A stretch of DNA of 64,000 nt, from assembly GCF_000425845.1 (NCBI RefSeq), contig NZ_KE384463.1:211999-275998 (forward strand), written 5' to 3'. Positions 10,898 to 21,250 of this stretch are shown here, in pieces; the first letter of the stretch is position 1, and each line of letters opens with the position of its first letter. The notes beneath the pieces are model-generated. The model was not told the DNA's origin and did not search any database. It was given only the letters and a program-made list of their open reading frames with translations. Source of the DNA: Jeotgalicoccus psychrophilus DSM 19085 (lineage in GTDB: Bacteria > Bacillota > Bacilli > Staphylococcales > Salinicoccaceae). Made by a program: the position numbers and the translations under genes.

Positions 10898-12880
10898 TTG
10901 GCAAAACAAACTGGATATACCGATGAGTCCATTCAAATATTAGAAGGCCTGGATGCTGTTAGAAAGCGTCCGGGTATGTATATCGGTTCTACAGATACGA
11001 GAGGTCTGCACCATCTCGTATATGAAATTACCGACAATGCGGTCGATGAGATTATTAACGGCCACGGCAATGAAATCAATATTACGATTAACAAAGATGA
11101 AAGTATTACAATTCGCGATAACGGCCGCGGGCTGCCGACGGGTATGCACTCGTCGGGGCGTCCGACAGCAGAAGTTATTTTTACAGTGCTGCATGCTGGC
11201 GGAAAGTTCAGCTCGGATAACTACAAATCCGCAGGAGGACTTCACGGCGTTGGGTCATCTGTCGTTAACGCCTTAAGTGAATCGATGAAAATCCGTGTCT
11301 TTAGAAACGGCAAGATTCACGAGCTGTCGTTTAAAAACGGCGGCAAGGTCGACGGCAAGTTAAAAGAAGTCGGCAAAACAAAAGAGACGGGGACAGAAGT
11401 CACGTTTAAACCGGATCCTGAAATCTTTAAACAGACGATTGCGTTTAACTTTGAAACAATCGCTGAGCGTATGCGCGAGTCTGCATTTTTAACTAAAGGC
11501 TTAAAGATTACGATTAACGACAAGCGTACTGATGAAGAGGAAATCTTCCAGTTTGAAGACGGGCTGAAATCATTCATTGAATTCTTAAACGAAGGCAAGG
11601 ATGATATCGGCAATATCGTCATGTTCGAAGGGAAATACAATGAAATGGTTGCCGAAGTCGCGTTCCAGTTTAATGACCAGTACTCGGAAACGATTATTTC
11701 ATTCGTGAACAACGTCCGCACAAAAGACGGCGGAACGCACGAAGTCGGTTTTAAAACCGGCTTTACACGTGCCTTTAACGAATACGCGCGTAAAATCGGT
11801 GAATTAAAAACGAAAGATAAAAACCTGGAGGGCAGTGATATCCGTGAAGGATTGACTGCGGTTGTTTCTATTAAACTTCCCGAACACCTGCTCCAGTTCG
11901 AAGGCCAGACAAAAGGCAAGCTTGGCACTTCAGAAGCCCGCAACTTAATGGAAACATTGTTAACTGAACAGCTGCCTTACTATTTAGAAGAGAACGGCGC
12001 CTTATCAACACAGCTCGTTAAAAAGGCAATTAAAGCCCGCCAGGTGCGTGAAGCTGCCCGTAAAGCGCGTGAAGAAGCCCGCAGCGGCAAAAAGAATAAA
12101 TCGAGAGATACGCTGCTGTCAGGTAAATTAACGCCGGCACAAAGCAAGAACGCGAAGAAAAACGAATTGTTCCTGGTAGAGGGTGACTCTGCCGGCGGTT
12201 CAGCCAAGCAGGGACGCGATAGACGTTTCCAGGCTATTCTGCCTTTACGCGGTAAAGTGATTAATACTGAAAAAGCGAAGTTCGAAGATATCTTTAAAAA
12301 TGAAGAAATCAATACTATTACTCATACTATCGGTGCCGGTGTCGGGACTGACTTTAAAGTGGATGATACGAACTACGACAAGATTATTATAATGACCGAT
12401 GCGGATACGGACGGGGCGCATATTCAAGTATTGTTATTAACGTTCTTCTTTAATTACATGCGTCCGTTATTTGAAGCAGGCAAGATTTATATTGCACTGC
12501 CGCCGCTCTATAAACTAGAGAAAAAAGGCAAGAAAAAAGATATTAAATATCTCTGGACTGAAGACGAGCTTGCTGCAGCACAGGAAGAAATGGGTGGTAA
12601 TGTCGAGCTGCAGCGCTACAAAGGTCTCGGTGAGATGATGGCCGAACAGCTGTGGGAAACGACGATGGATCCGGATACGCGCACTCTGATTCAAGTGAGA
12701 ATTGAAGACGAAGCATTATCCTTAAAACGTGTGACAACGCTAATGGGTGATAACGTTGAAATCAGACGTAAGTGGATCGATTCAAACGTGTCATTTACGC
12801 TGGAAGAAGGTAACAGCATTCTTGATAATCAGGATGTAGAAAAATTAGCAGAGAGTGATGAAGATTATGGCCGAGCATAA
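10898..12880 (+). CDS. parE: DNA topoisomerase IV subunit B
   Basis: The ATPase subunit of topoisomerase IV, which decatenates replicated chromosomes. The GHKL ATP site is shown by EITDNAVDE and GLHGVGSSVVNALS. The Toprim domain begins with LVEGDSAGGSA near residue 425, followed by PLRGK. Length is 660 residues. The start is a TTG at 10898 with AGGAGG nine bases upstream; no in-frame ATG is better placed. parC overlaps its end, so the two subunits are translationally coupled. Confidence 0.97.
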   Translation: MAKQTGYTDESIQILEGLDAVRKRPGMYIGSTDTRGLHHLVYEITDNAVDEIINGHGNEINITINKDESITIRDNGRGLPTGMHSSGRPTAEVIFTVLHAGGKFSSDNYKSAGGLHGVGSSVVNALSESMKIRVFRNGKIHELSFKNGGKVDGKLKEVGKTKETGTEVTFKPDPEIFKQTIAFNFETIAERMRESAFLTKGLKITINDKRTDEEEIFQFEDGLKSFIEFLNEGKDDIGNIVMFEGKYNEMVAEVAFQFNDQYSETIISFVNNVRTKDGGTHEVGFKTGFTRAFNEYARKIGELKTKDKNLEGSDIREGLTAVVSIKLPEHLLQFEGQTKGKLGTSEARNLMETLLTEQLPYYLEENGALSTQLVKKAIKARQVREAARKAREEARSGKKNKSRDTLLSGKLTPAQSKNAKKNELFLVEGDSAGGSAKQGRDRRFQAILPLRGKVINTEKAKFEDIFKNEEINTITHTIGAGVGTDFKVDDTNYDKIIIMTDADTDGAHIQVLLLTFFFNYMRPLFEAGKIYIALPPLYKLEKKGKKKDIKYLWTEDELAAAQEEMGGNVELQRYKGLGEMMAEQLWETTMDPDTRTLIQVRIEDEALSLKRVTTLMGDNVEIRRKWIDSNVSFTLEEGNSILDNQDVEKLAESDEDYGRA

Positions 12881-15287
12881 CCCAATTCAGCAATTAAAAT
12901 TAGAAGATGTAATCGGAGACCGCTTTGGGAGATACAGTAAGTACGTCATTCAGGACCGGGCAATACCGGATGTGCGTGACGGACTGAAACCCGTGCAGCG
13001 CCGTATTTTATACGCGATGTATAAAGAGGGCAATACGTTCGATAAAAACTACCGTAAAAGTGCAAAAACCGTTGGTAACGTCATTGGTAACTATCACCCG
13101 CACGGTGAAAGCAGTATATACGATGCCATGGTTCGTCTGGGCCAGGATTGGAAGATGCGTGAAGAGCTCATTCTGATTCACGGTAACAAAGGGAGCGTCG
13201 ACGGCGACCCTGCAGCTGCGATGCGTTATACGGAAGCGAAACTCGCTGAGATTTCAAGTGAGCTGTTAAGAGATCTCAACAAAAATACTGTGCCGTTTAT
13301 GGATAATTTCGATGATACGGAACAGGAACCGTCAGTACTGCCGGCAAAATACCCGAACCTGCTCGTTAACGGCGCAACGGGGATTTCTGCAGGGTATGCA
13401 ACGGATATTCCGCCGCATAATTTAGGCGAGGTAATTGATGCGACCTTAAAAATCATCGATAAGCCAAGTGTTTCTATCGATGAACTGCTTGAAATCGTTA
13501 AAGGCCCGGATTTCCCGACAGGGGCAATTATCCAGGGTAAAAACGAGCTTAAAAAAGCGTACACAACAGGCAAAGGCAGAATTGTTGTCCGCAGTTTAGT
13601 CACAAAAGAAGAAACACGCGGCAACAAAATGAACATTGTAATCACTGAAATTCCATATGAAGTGAATAAAGCGAATATGGTTAAGAAAATGGATGAAATC
13701 CGTGCAGACAGACAGGTGGACGGTATTATCGAAGTCCGTGATGAAACGGACAGAGAAGGTATGAGAATTGTCATTGAAGCGCGTAAAGATGCGAATATCG
13801 ATGCGATTATTAACTACCTGTACAAGAAGACGGATTTACAGATTTCATATAACTTCAATATGGTGGCAATCAGCGACCGGGCACCGAAGCAGATGGGCTT
13901 AAAAGATATACTTGAAGCGTATATTAAGCATCAGAAAATAGTGGTAACGAACCGCTCGCAGTATGATCTTGAACATGCCGAGAAGCGTATGCATATTATC
14001 GAAGGGCTGATTAAAGCATTATCCATTCTCGATGAAGTCATTCGTACAATCAGAGAGTCTGAGAATAAACGTAATGCCAAAGAAAATCTGGTGGAACGTT
14101 ATGACTTCACCGAGCGTCAGGCAGAAGCTATCGTTATGCTTCAGCTGTACCGTTTAACGAATACGGATATTGCAGAGCTTGAAACAGAACAGAGCGAGCT
14201 CCAGTTCCAGATTAATCAGCTGACTGAAATTTTAGGCGATGAGAAAAAATTAAAGGCTGTTATTAAATCAGAACTCAGAGAAATTAAGAAAAAGTATGCT
14301 TCAGAACGTTTAACTTCAGTAGAAGATGTCATTCAGACGATTGAGATTTCTAAAGAACAGTTAATCGCCAAAGAAGATACAGTCGTTTCTCTGACAAAAG
14401 AGGGCTACGTGAAACGTACGAGCCTCCGGAGCTACAATGCATCAAAACCGGAAGAGCTGGGAATGCGTGAAGGAGATAAGACACTATTCAGCAGTATGTC
14501 GAATACACTGGAACAGCTCTTAGTCTTCACAAACTTCGGCAACTATATGATTATTCCGGTTCACGGCCTTCAGGATACTAAATGGAAAGATATGGGGCAG
14601 CACTTGTCGTCGAGATTCAATTTAAAACATGCTGAAGAGCCGATTTTTGCCACGACGATCGCTAAGTTCGATGAAAATGTCAGTGTTGTGATGGCAACGA
14701 AACTGGGCCAGGTGAAACAGACCTTGTTAAGCGAATTTGAAGCGACGCGTATTTCACGTCCGATCGTCAATATTAAGCTGAAAAAAGATGATGAAGTCAT
14801 CGGTATTTCTATAACAGAAACTGGTAAAGAATCATTACTGTTCGTCACTGAAAAAGGCTTAACGCTGAAGTATCCGGCAATTGAAGTATCGGCAACAGGC
14901 TTGAAATCTCAAGGTGTTAAAGCGATGAACGTAAAAGCAGATGATAATCTCGTCTTCGGTGAACTCATCCCTGAAGAAGGAAACCTCGTTACAGTATCAA
15001 ACAGAGGTGCGGTAAAACGCACGAGTCTCGATACGTTCGAACCAGGTGCAAGAGCACAGGTCGGTTCAATGCTGTATAAAGATATTAAATCTAAACCGCA
15101 CAGAGTGGTTGCAGCTTCTGTCACAGGGGCAGGCAAAGACCAGTCAATTGAACTCATATCAGAAACGAACACTCACATACTGCGTGCCAATGAAGTGCGT
15201 TTAAGCGGTAAGTATTCCAACGGCTCCTTTGTCGTTGAAGAAGAAAGCTTCGGCGTAGTGACAGATGCACACTTCAGCGCCTTATAA
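12867..15287 (+). CDS. parC: DNA topoisomerase IV subunit A
   Basis: The DNA-cleaving subunit. The catalytic tyrosine is in AAMRYTEAKL near residue 120. The quinolone region reads YHPHGESSIYDAM, with serine at the position equivalent to Ser80 and aspartate at the position of Glu84 of S. aureus. The C-terminal domain carries beta-pinwheel repeats. The start at 12867 (MAEHNP) matches family N-termini; GTG 12855 and ATG 12858 are alternatives. It overlaps parE by 14 bases. Confidence 0.96.
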   Translation: MAEHNPIQQLKLEDVIGDRFGRYSKYVIQDRAIPDVRDGLKPVQRRILYAMYKEGNTFDKNYRKSAKTVGNVIGNYHPHGESSIYDAMVRLGQDWKMREELILIHGNKGSVDGDPAAAMRYTEAKLAEISSELLRDLNKNTVPFMDNFDDTEQEPSVLPAKYPNLLVNGATGISAGYATDIPPHNLGEVIDATLKIIDKPSVSIDELLEIVKGPDFPTGAIIQGKNELKKAYTTGKGRIVVRSLVTKEETRGNKMNIVITEIPYEVNKANMVKKMDEIRADRQVDGIIEVRDETDREGMRIVIEARKDANIDAIINYLYKKTDLQISYNFNMVAISDRAPKQMGLKDILEAYIKHQKIVVTNRSQYDLEHAEKRMHIIEGLIKALSILDEVIRTIRESENKRNAKENLVERYDFTERQAEAIVMLQLYRLTNTDIAELETEQSELQFQINQLTEILGDEKKLKAVIKSELREIKKKYASERLTSVEDVIQTIEISKEQLIAKEDTVVSLTKEGYVKRTSLRSYNASKPEELGMREGDKTLFSSMSNTLEQLLVFTNFGNYMIIPVHGLQDTKWKDMGQHLSSRFNLKHAEEPIFATTIAKFDENVSVVMATKLGQVKQTLLSEFEATRISRPIVNIKLKKDDEVIGISITETGKESLLFVTEKGLTLKYPAIEVSATGLKSQGVKAMNVKADDNLVFGELIPEEGNLVTVSNRGAVKRTSLDTFEPGARAQVGSMLYKDIKSKPHRVVAASVTGAGKDQSIELISETNTHILRANEVRLSGKYSNGSFVVEEESFGVVTDAHFSAL

Positions 15288-15318
15288 ATATAAAAAAATG
15301 CAGGAATGGGTGAAATAA

Positions 15319-16782
15319 ATGGAACAAGCATTTAATATTTTTGAAACTGCGGTAAACTTTGCCAATGATCTACTGTGGCAGGAAGTATTAATCGGGCTGT
15401 TAATTGTTGCCGGCTTATATTTTTCTTTCACATCGAAATTCGTCCAATTCCGCTGGCTGAAGATCATGTTTTCTTCTCTTGGGGAAAAACGGGCGAAAAT
15501 GCCGGATGGTTCGAAAGGAATTTCATCTTTCCAGGCGTTTACAATCAGTGCCGCTCAGCGTATCGGTACTGCGAATATCGCAGGGGTCGCGACAGCTATC
15601 GTTGTCGGGGGTCCCGGTGCGGTCTTCTGGATGTGGGTAGTTGCACTCTTGGGTGCGGGAACTGCATTCTTTGAAGCAACACTGGCTCAAGTTTATAAAG
15701 TACGCGATAAAGAATCAGGCTTCCGCGGAGGTCCGGCCTACTATATGACTAAAGGTTTAAATCAAAAAGGCATTGGTTACGTATTTGCGGTATTGATGAC
15801 GATTACGTTTGGTATTGTCTTTGTTATGCTGCAATCTAATACGATTGCGAATGCATATGATGAAGCATTTGGGATTAATACAGCGGTCAGCGGTATTGTC
15901 GTTGCGATTATTGTCGCGCTTGTAATCTTTGGCGGTGCAAAATCAATTGCCAATGTAGCCACAGCGATTGTTCCGGTAATGGCAGGCTTGTACATAATTC
16001 TGGTCACAGTGATTCTTGTGATGAATTACGATATGATTATTCCGATGCTGCAGACGATTGTAGTGAATGCCTTCGGACTTGAAGAAGTATTCGGCGGTGC
16101 GATAGGGGCTGCGATTATTAACGGTTTCCAGCGCGGATTACTGTCAAACGAAGCGGGTATGGGTTCAGCACCTAACGCGGCGGCATCAGCTGCAGTGCGT
16201 CATCCGATTCAGCAGGGCTTAATTCAGTCGCTTGGTGTGTACTTCGATACGATTATCGTGTGTACGGCAACAGCGATTGTGATTCTCATGTATACAGACT
16301 TAAGTTTTGGTGCGGATGCACCGCAGGGAATCGCAGTCACACAAGTTGCAATGGATCAGCAGTTCTTTGGTTACGGCGGTATTATTATCGCAGTATTCAT
16401 TCTGCTGTTTGCATTCTCGACAATTCTTGGTAACTACTTCTATGCACAGAGTAACTTAAGCTTTATTGTGGATAATAAAAAAGTGACATTTGCATTTAGA
16501 GTTATTGTTGTGATTATGACAGCAGTCGGTGCAGTACTCGGCGTACAGCTGGTATGGACACTGGCCGACTTATTTATGGCCTTCCTAGCCATTATTAACT
16601 TAATGATGGTCGTGGCACTGAGTCCCTTAGTATTTGAACTGATGAGGGATTATAAAGAGCAAAAAGACAGAGGAGAATCTCCGATATTCTATGCGAAGAA
16701 TATTTCTTACAAACTGCCGGATGATAACCAGTGGGGCGATGAGGATTACCGTAAGGACGGTCCTGAAGATTATAATAAGTAA
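15319..16782 (+). CDS. alsT: Sodium:alanine symporter (AGCS family)
   Basis: A Na+-coupled amino acid importer of the alanine/glycine symporter family, 487 residues with about eleven helices. Family signatures are GTANIAGVATAIVVGGPGA near residue 80 and NEAGMGSAPNAAASA near 278. It lies 31 bp after parC, as alsT does in S. aureus. The C-terminus is hydrophilic and acidic. The ribosome binding site is weak (GGGTG). Confidence 0.92.
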   Translation: MEQAFNIFETAVNFANDLLWQEVLIGLLIVAGLYFSFTSKFVQFRWLKIMFSSLGEKRAKMPDGSKGISSFQAFTISAAQRIGTANIAGVATAIVVGGPGAVFWMWVVALLGAGTAFFEATLAQVYKVRDKESGFRGGPAYYMTKGLNQKGIGYVFAVLMTITFGIVFVMLQSNTIANAYDEAFGINTAVSGIVVAIIVALVIFGGAKSIANVATAIVPVMAGLYIILVTVILVMNYDMIIPMLQTIVVNAFGLEEVFGGAIGAAIINGFQRGLLSNEAGMGSAPNAAASAAVRHPIQQGLIQSLGVYFDTIIVCTATAIVILMYTDLSFGADAPQGIAVTQVAMDQQFFGYGGIIIAVFILLFAFSTILGNYFYAQSNLSFIVDNKKVTFAFRVIVVIMTAVGAVLGVQLVWTLADLFMAFLAIINLMMVVALSPLVFELMRDYKEQKDRGESPIFYAKNISYKLPDDNQWGDEDYRKDGPEDYNK

Positions 16783-16813
16783 ATAAATTCAGGACATAAA
16801 TTTTACTGTAAAT

Positions 16814-16858
16814 AAAAGACTGTCCCGGGCGCATTAGTGCACCGGGGACAGTCTTTTA
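16814..16858. terminator. Bidirectional terminator between alsT and ktrA
   Basis: AAAGACTGTCCC pairs with GGGGACAGTCTTT around a 14-nt loop, with A- and T-tracts on either side. Confidence 0.9.
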
Positions 16859-16867
16859 TATTATTAC

Positions 16868-17536
16868 TTAACTTTTAGGCTTAATCATCTTACTCTCAAA
16901 TCTGTTCAGATTTTCAATTTTACCAATTATGACGAGAACATCATTCTCCAGAATGTTCATCTGGGGATCCGGCGGTACGATGACTTCTTTATTACGCTTA
17001 ATCGCAATAACATTTAAGCCGAATTTTTCACGTATACCAATATTAATCAGTGCAGAGTTAATAAATCGTTCATTGGCATCATATTCCACTATGGCAGTAT
17101 CATCTGATATTTCCATATAGTCGACAAGGGACATATTAACCAGCTGATTTGCGAGACGTATGCCCATTTCAGTTTCCGGGTGCAGGATATTGTTTGCGCC
17201 CAGTTTTTTCAGCACCTTGGCGTGGTGATTACTTTGAGCTTTTGCAGTAATACTTTCAACACCTAATTCTTTTAAAATTAATGTACAAAGAATGCTGGTT
17301 TGTATATCTTCGCCAATCGCAATAATCACCTCATTGTAATGTTCGATACCGATAGCCCTCAGCATATTCTCATCGGTGGCGCTGCCGACGATGCATTCAA
17401 CAGCGTAGTCTTCATAGTCCTTGACCTTACTTTCGGATATATCTATTACAGTGACATCTGCTGAGAGCTTATGTAATTGTTTTACTGCACTGCCCCCAAA
17501 TTGCCCGAGACCAATGACCGCAATTTCTTTAGTCAT
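16868..17536 (-). CDS. ktrA: Potassium channel regulatory protein KtrA (RCK/TrkA family)
   Basis: The cytosolic gating ring of Ktr potassium uptake channels. The N-terminal RCK_N Rossmann domain has the nucleotide motif GLGQFGGSA near residue 8 and an acidic end of beta-2 (VIDIS). The C-terminal RCK_C domain, about 140-222, is where cyclic-di-AMP binds in family members. The start is placed at ATG 17536, since GGGTGA lies upstream; a GTG at 17545 is the alternative. Its membrane partner (KtrB/D) is not in the window. Confidence 0.88.
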   Translation of the reverse strand: MTKEIAVIGLGQFGGSAVKQLHKLSADVTVIDISESKVKDYEDYAVECIVGSATDENMLRAIGIEHYNEVIIAIGEDIQTSILCTLILKELGVESITAKAQSNHHAKVLKKLGANNILHPETEMGIRLANQLVNMSLVDYMEISDDTAIVEYDANERFINSALINIGIREKFGLNVIAIKRNKEVIVPPDPQMNILENDVLVIIGKIENLNRFESKMIKPKS

Positions 17537-17768
17537 ACTGTTCACCCAATCACTTTAAGTTTTATAGTATTAGTTCTTGAATCTTCTATATTATCCAGTA
17601 TAACTTTTTCGTCAGAAAGAATGAAATGTTCCGAATAGTATAAGCACACCTGCTTGATATGTCAGACAGATAAATAATACTTTAATGTTATTGCCGGCAC
17701 TTTAATTGCGGTGTAAAATTGAATTATGATAAGGTATCTATTATGTCTGCAGCCGGAAGGATATACTT

Positions 17769-18290
17769 ATGGAACTTTGGGATTTATATGATAAGCACAG
17801 AAGACTGACAGAACAGACGATGGTGCGCGGTGATGCAATGATTAAAGATACATATCATCTCGTTATTCATGTAGTCATTTTCAACAGCAAAAACCAAATG
17901 CTGATTCAAAAAAGAAAATATGATAAAGTCAGCAATCCGAATATGTGGGATATCTCAGTAGGCGGCAGTGTAACAGCAGGGGAAACCAGTCAGACGGGTG
18001 CCATGCGTGAAACTGAGGAAGAACTGGGCTTACAAATCGATTTACATAATCAGCTGCCGCACTTATCGATGACCTTTGAGCGGGGTTATGATGATATATA
18101 CATCGTGAACCGTGAAGCGGAAATAAACGAACTCGCAGTACCGAACGATGAAGTATCGGATGCGAAATGGGCAACGATTGATGAAATTTACGAAATGATC
18201 GATGACAGAACCTTCATCAATTACCGTAAAAGCTTAATTCAGCTGCTGTTTGATATGAGATATCAGTATGGTGGAGTGATAAGAGATTAA
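17769..18290 (+). CDS. Nudix hydrolase (IDI-like)
   Basis: 173 residues with a complete Nudix box near 61-83: G-x5-E-x7-RE-T-EE-LG. Such enzymes hydrolyse nucleoside diphosphates linked to another group; the substrate here is unknown. The start of the protein (LWDLYDKHRR) resembles the Bacillales subgroup annotated as NUDIX domain / isopentenyl-diphosphate isomerase-like. A GGAAGG ribosome binding site precedes the start. The small CxxC membrane protein follows after 29 bp. Confidence 0.85.
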   Translation: MELWDLYDKHRRLTEQTMVRGDAMIKDTYHLVIHVVIFNSKNQMLIQKRKYDKVSNPNMWDISVGGSVTAGETSQTGAMRETEEELGLQIDLHNQLPHLSMTFERGYDDIYIVNREAEINELAVPNDEVSDAKWATIDEIYEMIDDRTFINYRKSLIQLLFDMRYQYGGVIRD

Positions 18291-18319
18291 TATTAACAAT
18301 TATATAGAGGAGAGATTAC

Positions 18320-18625
18320 ATGACCAAGTGTGCAAGCTGCAATAAGCAGTGGACCGGCATGTTATTGTTTAAGGCGCATTTTGCTTCAGAAAAAGGAGTG
18401 GAGTGTGATTACTGTCATGAAAAGCAGTATGTATCGGAGAAATCAAAAAAACGTATGATCATCCCGCTACTGTTAGTGACAGCAATGTTATTAATAGGAC
18501 TGTTTGCACCGCCGTCTGTCACACAGTATTTCTGGGTGTATATTACGATTACAGCGGTCACAATAATATTCATGTATGTGAGTCTGGAACTCACGAATGT
18601 ACCGCCTGAAAACCAGAGAAATTAA
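18320..18625 (+). CDS. Small CxxC...CxxC membrane protein
   Basis: 101 residues. Two CxxC pairs (C4-C7 and C29-C32) form a probable zinc ribbon at the N-terminus, followed by two hydrophobic helices near 48-66 and 70-88. This layout matches the TIGR04104 cxxc_20_cxxc family of Bacillales, whose function is unknown. GAGGAGAG precedes the ATG. It is likely co-transcribed with the Nudix gene and is followed by a terminator. Confidence 0.7.
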   Translation: MTKCASCNKQWTGMLLFKAHFASEKGVECDYCHEKQYVSEKSKKRMIIPLLLVTAMLLIGLFAPPSVTQYFWVYITITAVTIIFMYVSLELTNVPPENQRN

Positions 18626-18637
18626 ATGTACATTATT

Positions 18638-18677
18638 AACAGAGACAATATTAAATTGCCTCTGTTATTTTTCTGAA
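18638..18677 (+). terminator. Intrinsic terminator
   Basis: AACAGAG-CAAT pairs with ATTG-CTCTGTT, followed by ATTTTTC. Confidence 0.8.
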
Positions 18678-18722
18678 TTTTTGATATACTTCTGTAATAC
18701 ATAAAAAGAAGAAGGTTATTAT

Positions 18723-19976
18723 ATGTCCAATCAACTGTGTATCGGCTCAAGTATTTACATGAACTATATACTGCTCGGCATGATTAATTTAATCATTGCT
18801 TTACATATGGGCTTTCTGACTGAACAGCTCAATACAGATGCAGCGGCAATTTCCGCTCTAATATCGGCTATCGGCATCGGTAAGCTGATTGCCTTATCTT
18901 TTGCGGGTAAGCTGTCGGATAATCTCGGCAGAAGGCCAATGCTGATTACAGCGTGTTTCCTGTATGTTGTATTCCTGGTTGCCATACCATTTGCACCGAC
19001 CTATACCATCGCATTTATGTTTGCACTGCTGGCAGGAATGGGGAATTCAATTCTCGATACGAGTTCGTATCCGGCACTGATTGAAGTGTTCAGAAAACGT
19101 TCGAGTTCAGCAACGGTGCTTGTTAAAGCATTTATGTCTGTCGGGTCAACAATTCTGCCGTTAATGATTACGTTCTTTATGGCACGTGATATGTTCTACG
19201 GTTATACCTTCTTTATAATGGCGGCTATATTCTTAATTAATGCTGTGCATATAATGACGCTGAAATTCCCAGAAGCAAACGTACTTGAAGAAGTGCCGCA
19301 GACGGCTGAAGAAAAAGAGCAGGATATTAAACCGGTTAAAGCTGCATTGATCTTCAAGGAAAAACCGAAGTTTATGCGTGAGGGAATTACAGTTATCGCA
19401 ATTGGCTTTACGTCAGTCGGGTTATTCTTAATTATCCAGACGTGGATGGCGACATTTGCACAGGAAGTCATCGGACTTACGGAAGCTCAGGCAATTAACC
19501 TTTTAAGCATTTACAGCTTAGGTGGATTTTTAACAGTAATCATTTTAGCGACACTGCTGGATAAATTATTCAGACCGATTACGGCACTGATTATCTATCC
19601 GATGATTGCGATCGCAGGATTACTTACTTTACTGTTCGTGGAGAGCTATACAATACTAATCTGTATTGCATTCATTCTCGGTATGGCAACATCTGGACTG
19701 TTCCAGCTGGCAGTGACTTTAATGGCCCAGTTCTTCCCGGAGAAGAAGGGGACAAGTACAGCCTTCGTTACACTGTCATCGAGTATCGCATTTATTACAC
19801 TGCCGTATGTGACGGGACTGATTAACCGTCACATGGGTGTCTCTTATGTATTTATGTTCGAGATCGTTATTGCAGTAATCGCAGTAGTGCTTGCAGCATT
19901 CATTTCGTTCCGTTACCGTAAGGTGTTCGATCTTGAAACTAAAACTAAAAATAAAGTGTTGTGGAGAAATCCGTAA
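18723..19976 (+). CDS. MFS transporter
   Basis: 417 residues with twelve predicted helices. The major facilitator motif A appears as GKLSDNLGRRP near residues 60-70. The central loop, around 185-210, is hydrophilic and rich in E and K. The substrate cannot be told from sequence. Translation starts at an ATG with a GAAGG site. It is a single gene, followed by a small membrane protein with its own start. Confidence 0.85.
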   Translation: MSNQLCIGSSIYMNYILLGMINLIIALHMGFLTEQLNTDAAAISALISAIGIGKLIALSFAGKLSDNLGRRPMLITACFLYVVFLVAIPFAPTYTIAFMFALLAGMGNSILDTSSYPALIEVFRKRSSSATVLVKAFMSVGSTILPLMITFFMARDMFYGYTFFIMAAIFLINAVHIMTLKFPEANVLEEVPQTAEEKEQDIKPVKAALIFKEKPKFMREGITVIAIGFTSVGLFLIIQTWMATFAQEVIGLTEAQAINLLSIYSLGGFLTVIILATLLDKLFRPITALIIYPMIAIAGLLTLLFVESYTILICIAFILGMATSGLFQLAVTLMAQFFPEKKGTSTAFVTLSSSIAFITLPYVTGLINRHMGVSYVFMFEIVIAVIAVVLAAFISFRYRKVFDLETKTKNKVLWRNP

Positions 19977-20047
19977 TTATATTGCCCTGGTCAGAGACGA
20001 CTGTTATATTTAGTTGAGAGATTTAACAGAGTGAGAGGTGACCTGTA

Positions 20048-20233
20048 TTGGCAAAGTTATTCAATATCGTTTTAATTATTTTGGGGATCTCATCTCTGAT
20101 AAACGGATTTTCACATATCCCTTCAAGTATGTTTCTTGCTGCAGTAAATATAATCGCAGCTGTAATATTACTGTATGTGGGTATTAAGATGCTTAGCGCA
20201 GGTAAAGAAGATAAGCAATCTGCTGATAATTAA
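20048..20233 (+). CDS. Small membrane protein (61 aa)
   Basis: Begins at TTG 20048 with GAGAGGTG upstream. Two hydrophobic helices (about 4-20 and 26-48) are followed by a charged tail. Nothing identifies a function. It ends just before a strong hairpin terminator. Confidence 0.6.
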   Translation: MAKLFNIVLIILGISSLINGFSHIPSSMFLAAVNIIAAVILLYVGIKMLSAGKEDKQSADN

Positions 20234-20245
20234 ATAATATAAAAA

Positions 20246-20284
20246 AGAGCCGGATACATTGAAAAATGTATCCGGCTCTAACTC
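20246..20284. terminator. Bidirectional terminator
   Basis: AGAGCCGGATACAT pairs with ATGTATCCGGCTCT. The six-A run on the left gives a T-run for the minus-strand gene. Confidence 0.9.
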
Positions 20285-20287
20285 TAT

Positions 20288-21250
20288 TTAAAACAATCCT
20301 TTAAAGAAATCTACTATACGTTCCCAAAAGCTTCTGAGTGAGTCCATGAATGAAGATGCTTCTTCCGAGTTAACAATGTCTTTACCGAGTTCTGTTGCTT
20401 TGTCTTTAGCGTCCTGGAAGCTGTCGCTTGAAGTAATTCTGTCTAATAAGTCTTTTGAGCTGTCGACCAGTCTGTCTGCTTCTTCACCTGTAAAAAGGCC
20501 AGAATCTTTAATGTTCATAATAATGACGATGATACGGTCAATCTGTTGCTGGCTGAGCATGCCGTCGAGGCCGTTTTCTGCCAGCTTCTCATCGACGATA
20601 GTACGCACCTGCTCTTCAGTGACATCACCGTTAAAGTTATTTACAATCTCAACTTTAACTTCAGTGATTACTTTGTTGAGCTGAACTTGTGAGAAGCCTT
20701 CAACACCAGAGTTTTCTTCAGAGATGTCTGTGATGGTTTCAAGTTCGTCCTGGGCGTTTTGTGTTTTTGCAGGGTCAATTGCTTCGCCTTGAGCTTCAAA
20801 TGCTTTGTATACACCGGCTAAGGCACTTTCGCCTGTAACATCCTGGGCTGCTGCGATTGTGACGTCAGCGTCTGTAATGCCTGAAGTGAGTAATGCGTTC
20901 TGATATGTTTCTTCAGAGATTAACAGTATCTGACCCATTTCTTCGTTAATATCAATGTTTAATCCGCTGCCTTCAGCAGTCTGGATAATACGGATACTTG
21001 ATTTCAGTACGCTGTTATCATAGCTCTTGCCGATGTATTGATTAACTTCTTCTGAGTAAACGTAATCGGTAATATCAGTATCTTCAACACCGAGTAATTC
21101 CGCTGTTTCATTTTGAAGATTTGAATCCTGTTCCAATGCTGCACCGTATACGGTTACTGCATTGTCCCATTCACTTGCTGCGTTTGCATTTTGTGCACCG
21201 AATGGAAGCATTGCAGCGATTAATGCGAATGCAAGTATTTTTCTAATCAT
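20288..21250 (-). CDS. DUF1002 secreted protein
   Basis: 320 residues with a Sec signal peptide ending at about ANAAS (residue 24-25). The body has the DUF1002 features: WDNAVTVYGAAL near the mature N-terminus, an alternating helical region, and a SGITDADVTIAAAQDVTGESALAG segment around 115-140. Homologues occur widely in Firmicutes as exported proteins of unknown role. The C-terminus ends in an amphipathic FWERIVDFFKGLF. It is a single gene. Confidence 0.8.
   Translation of the reverse strand: MIRKILAFALIAAMLPFGAQNANAASEWDNAVTVYGAALEQDSNLQNETAELLGVEDTDITDYVYSEEVNQYIGKSYDNSVLKSSIRIIQTAEGSGLNIDINEEMGQILLISEETYQNALLTSGITDADVTIAAAQDVTGESALAGVYKAFEAQGEAIDPAKTQNAQDELETITDISEENSGVEGFSQVQLNKVITEVKVEIVNNFNGDVTEEQVRTIVDEKLAENGLDGMLSQQQIDRIIVIIMNIKDSGLFTGEEADRLVDSSKDLLDRITSSDSFQDAKDKATELGKDIVNSEEASSFMDSLRSFWERIVDFFKGLF

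Noticed and set aside
13080..13160. Quinolone-resistance mutation in parC
   Set aside because: The Ser80-equivalent is wild type. Asp instead of Glu84 can be a normal variant outside S. aureus, so resistance cannot be claimed.
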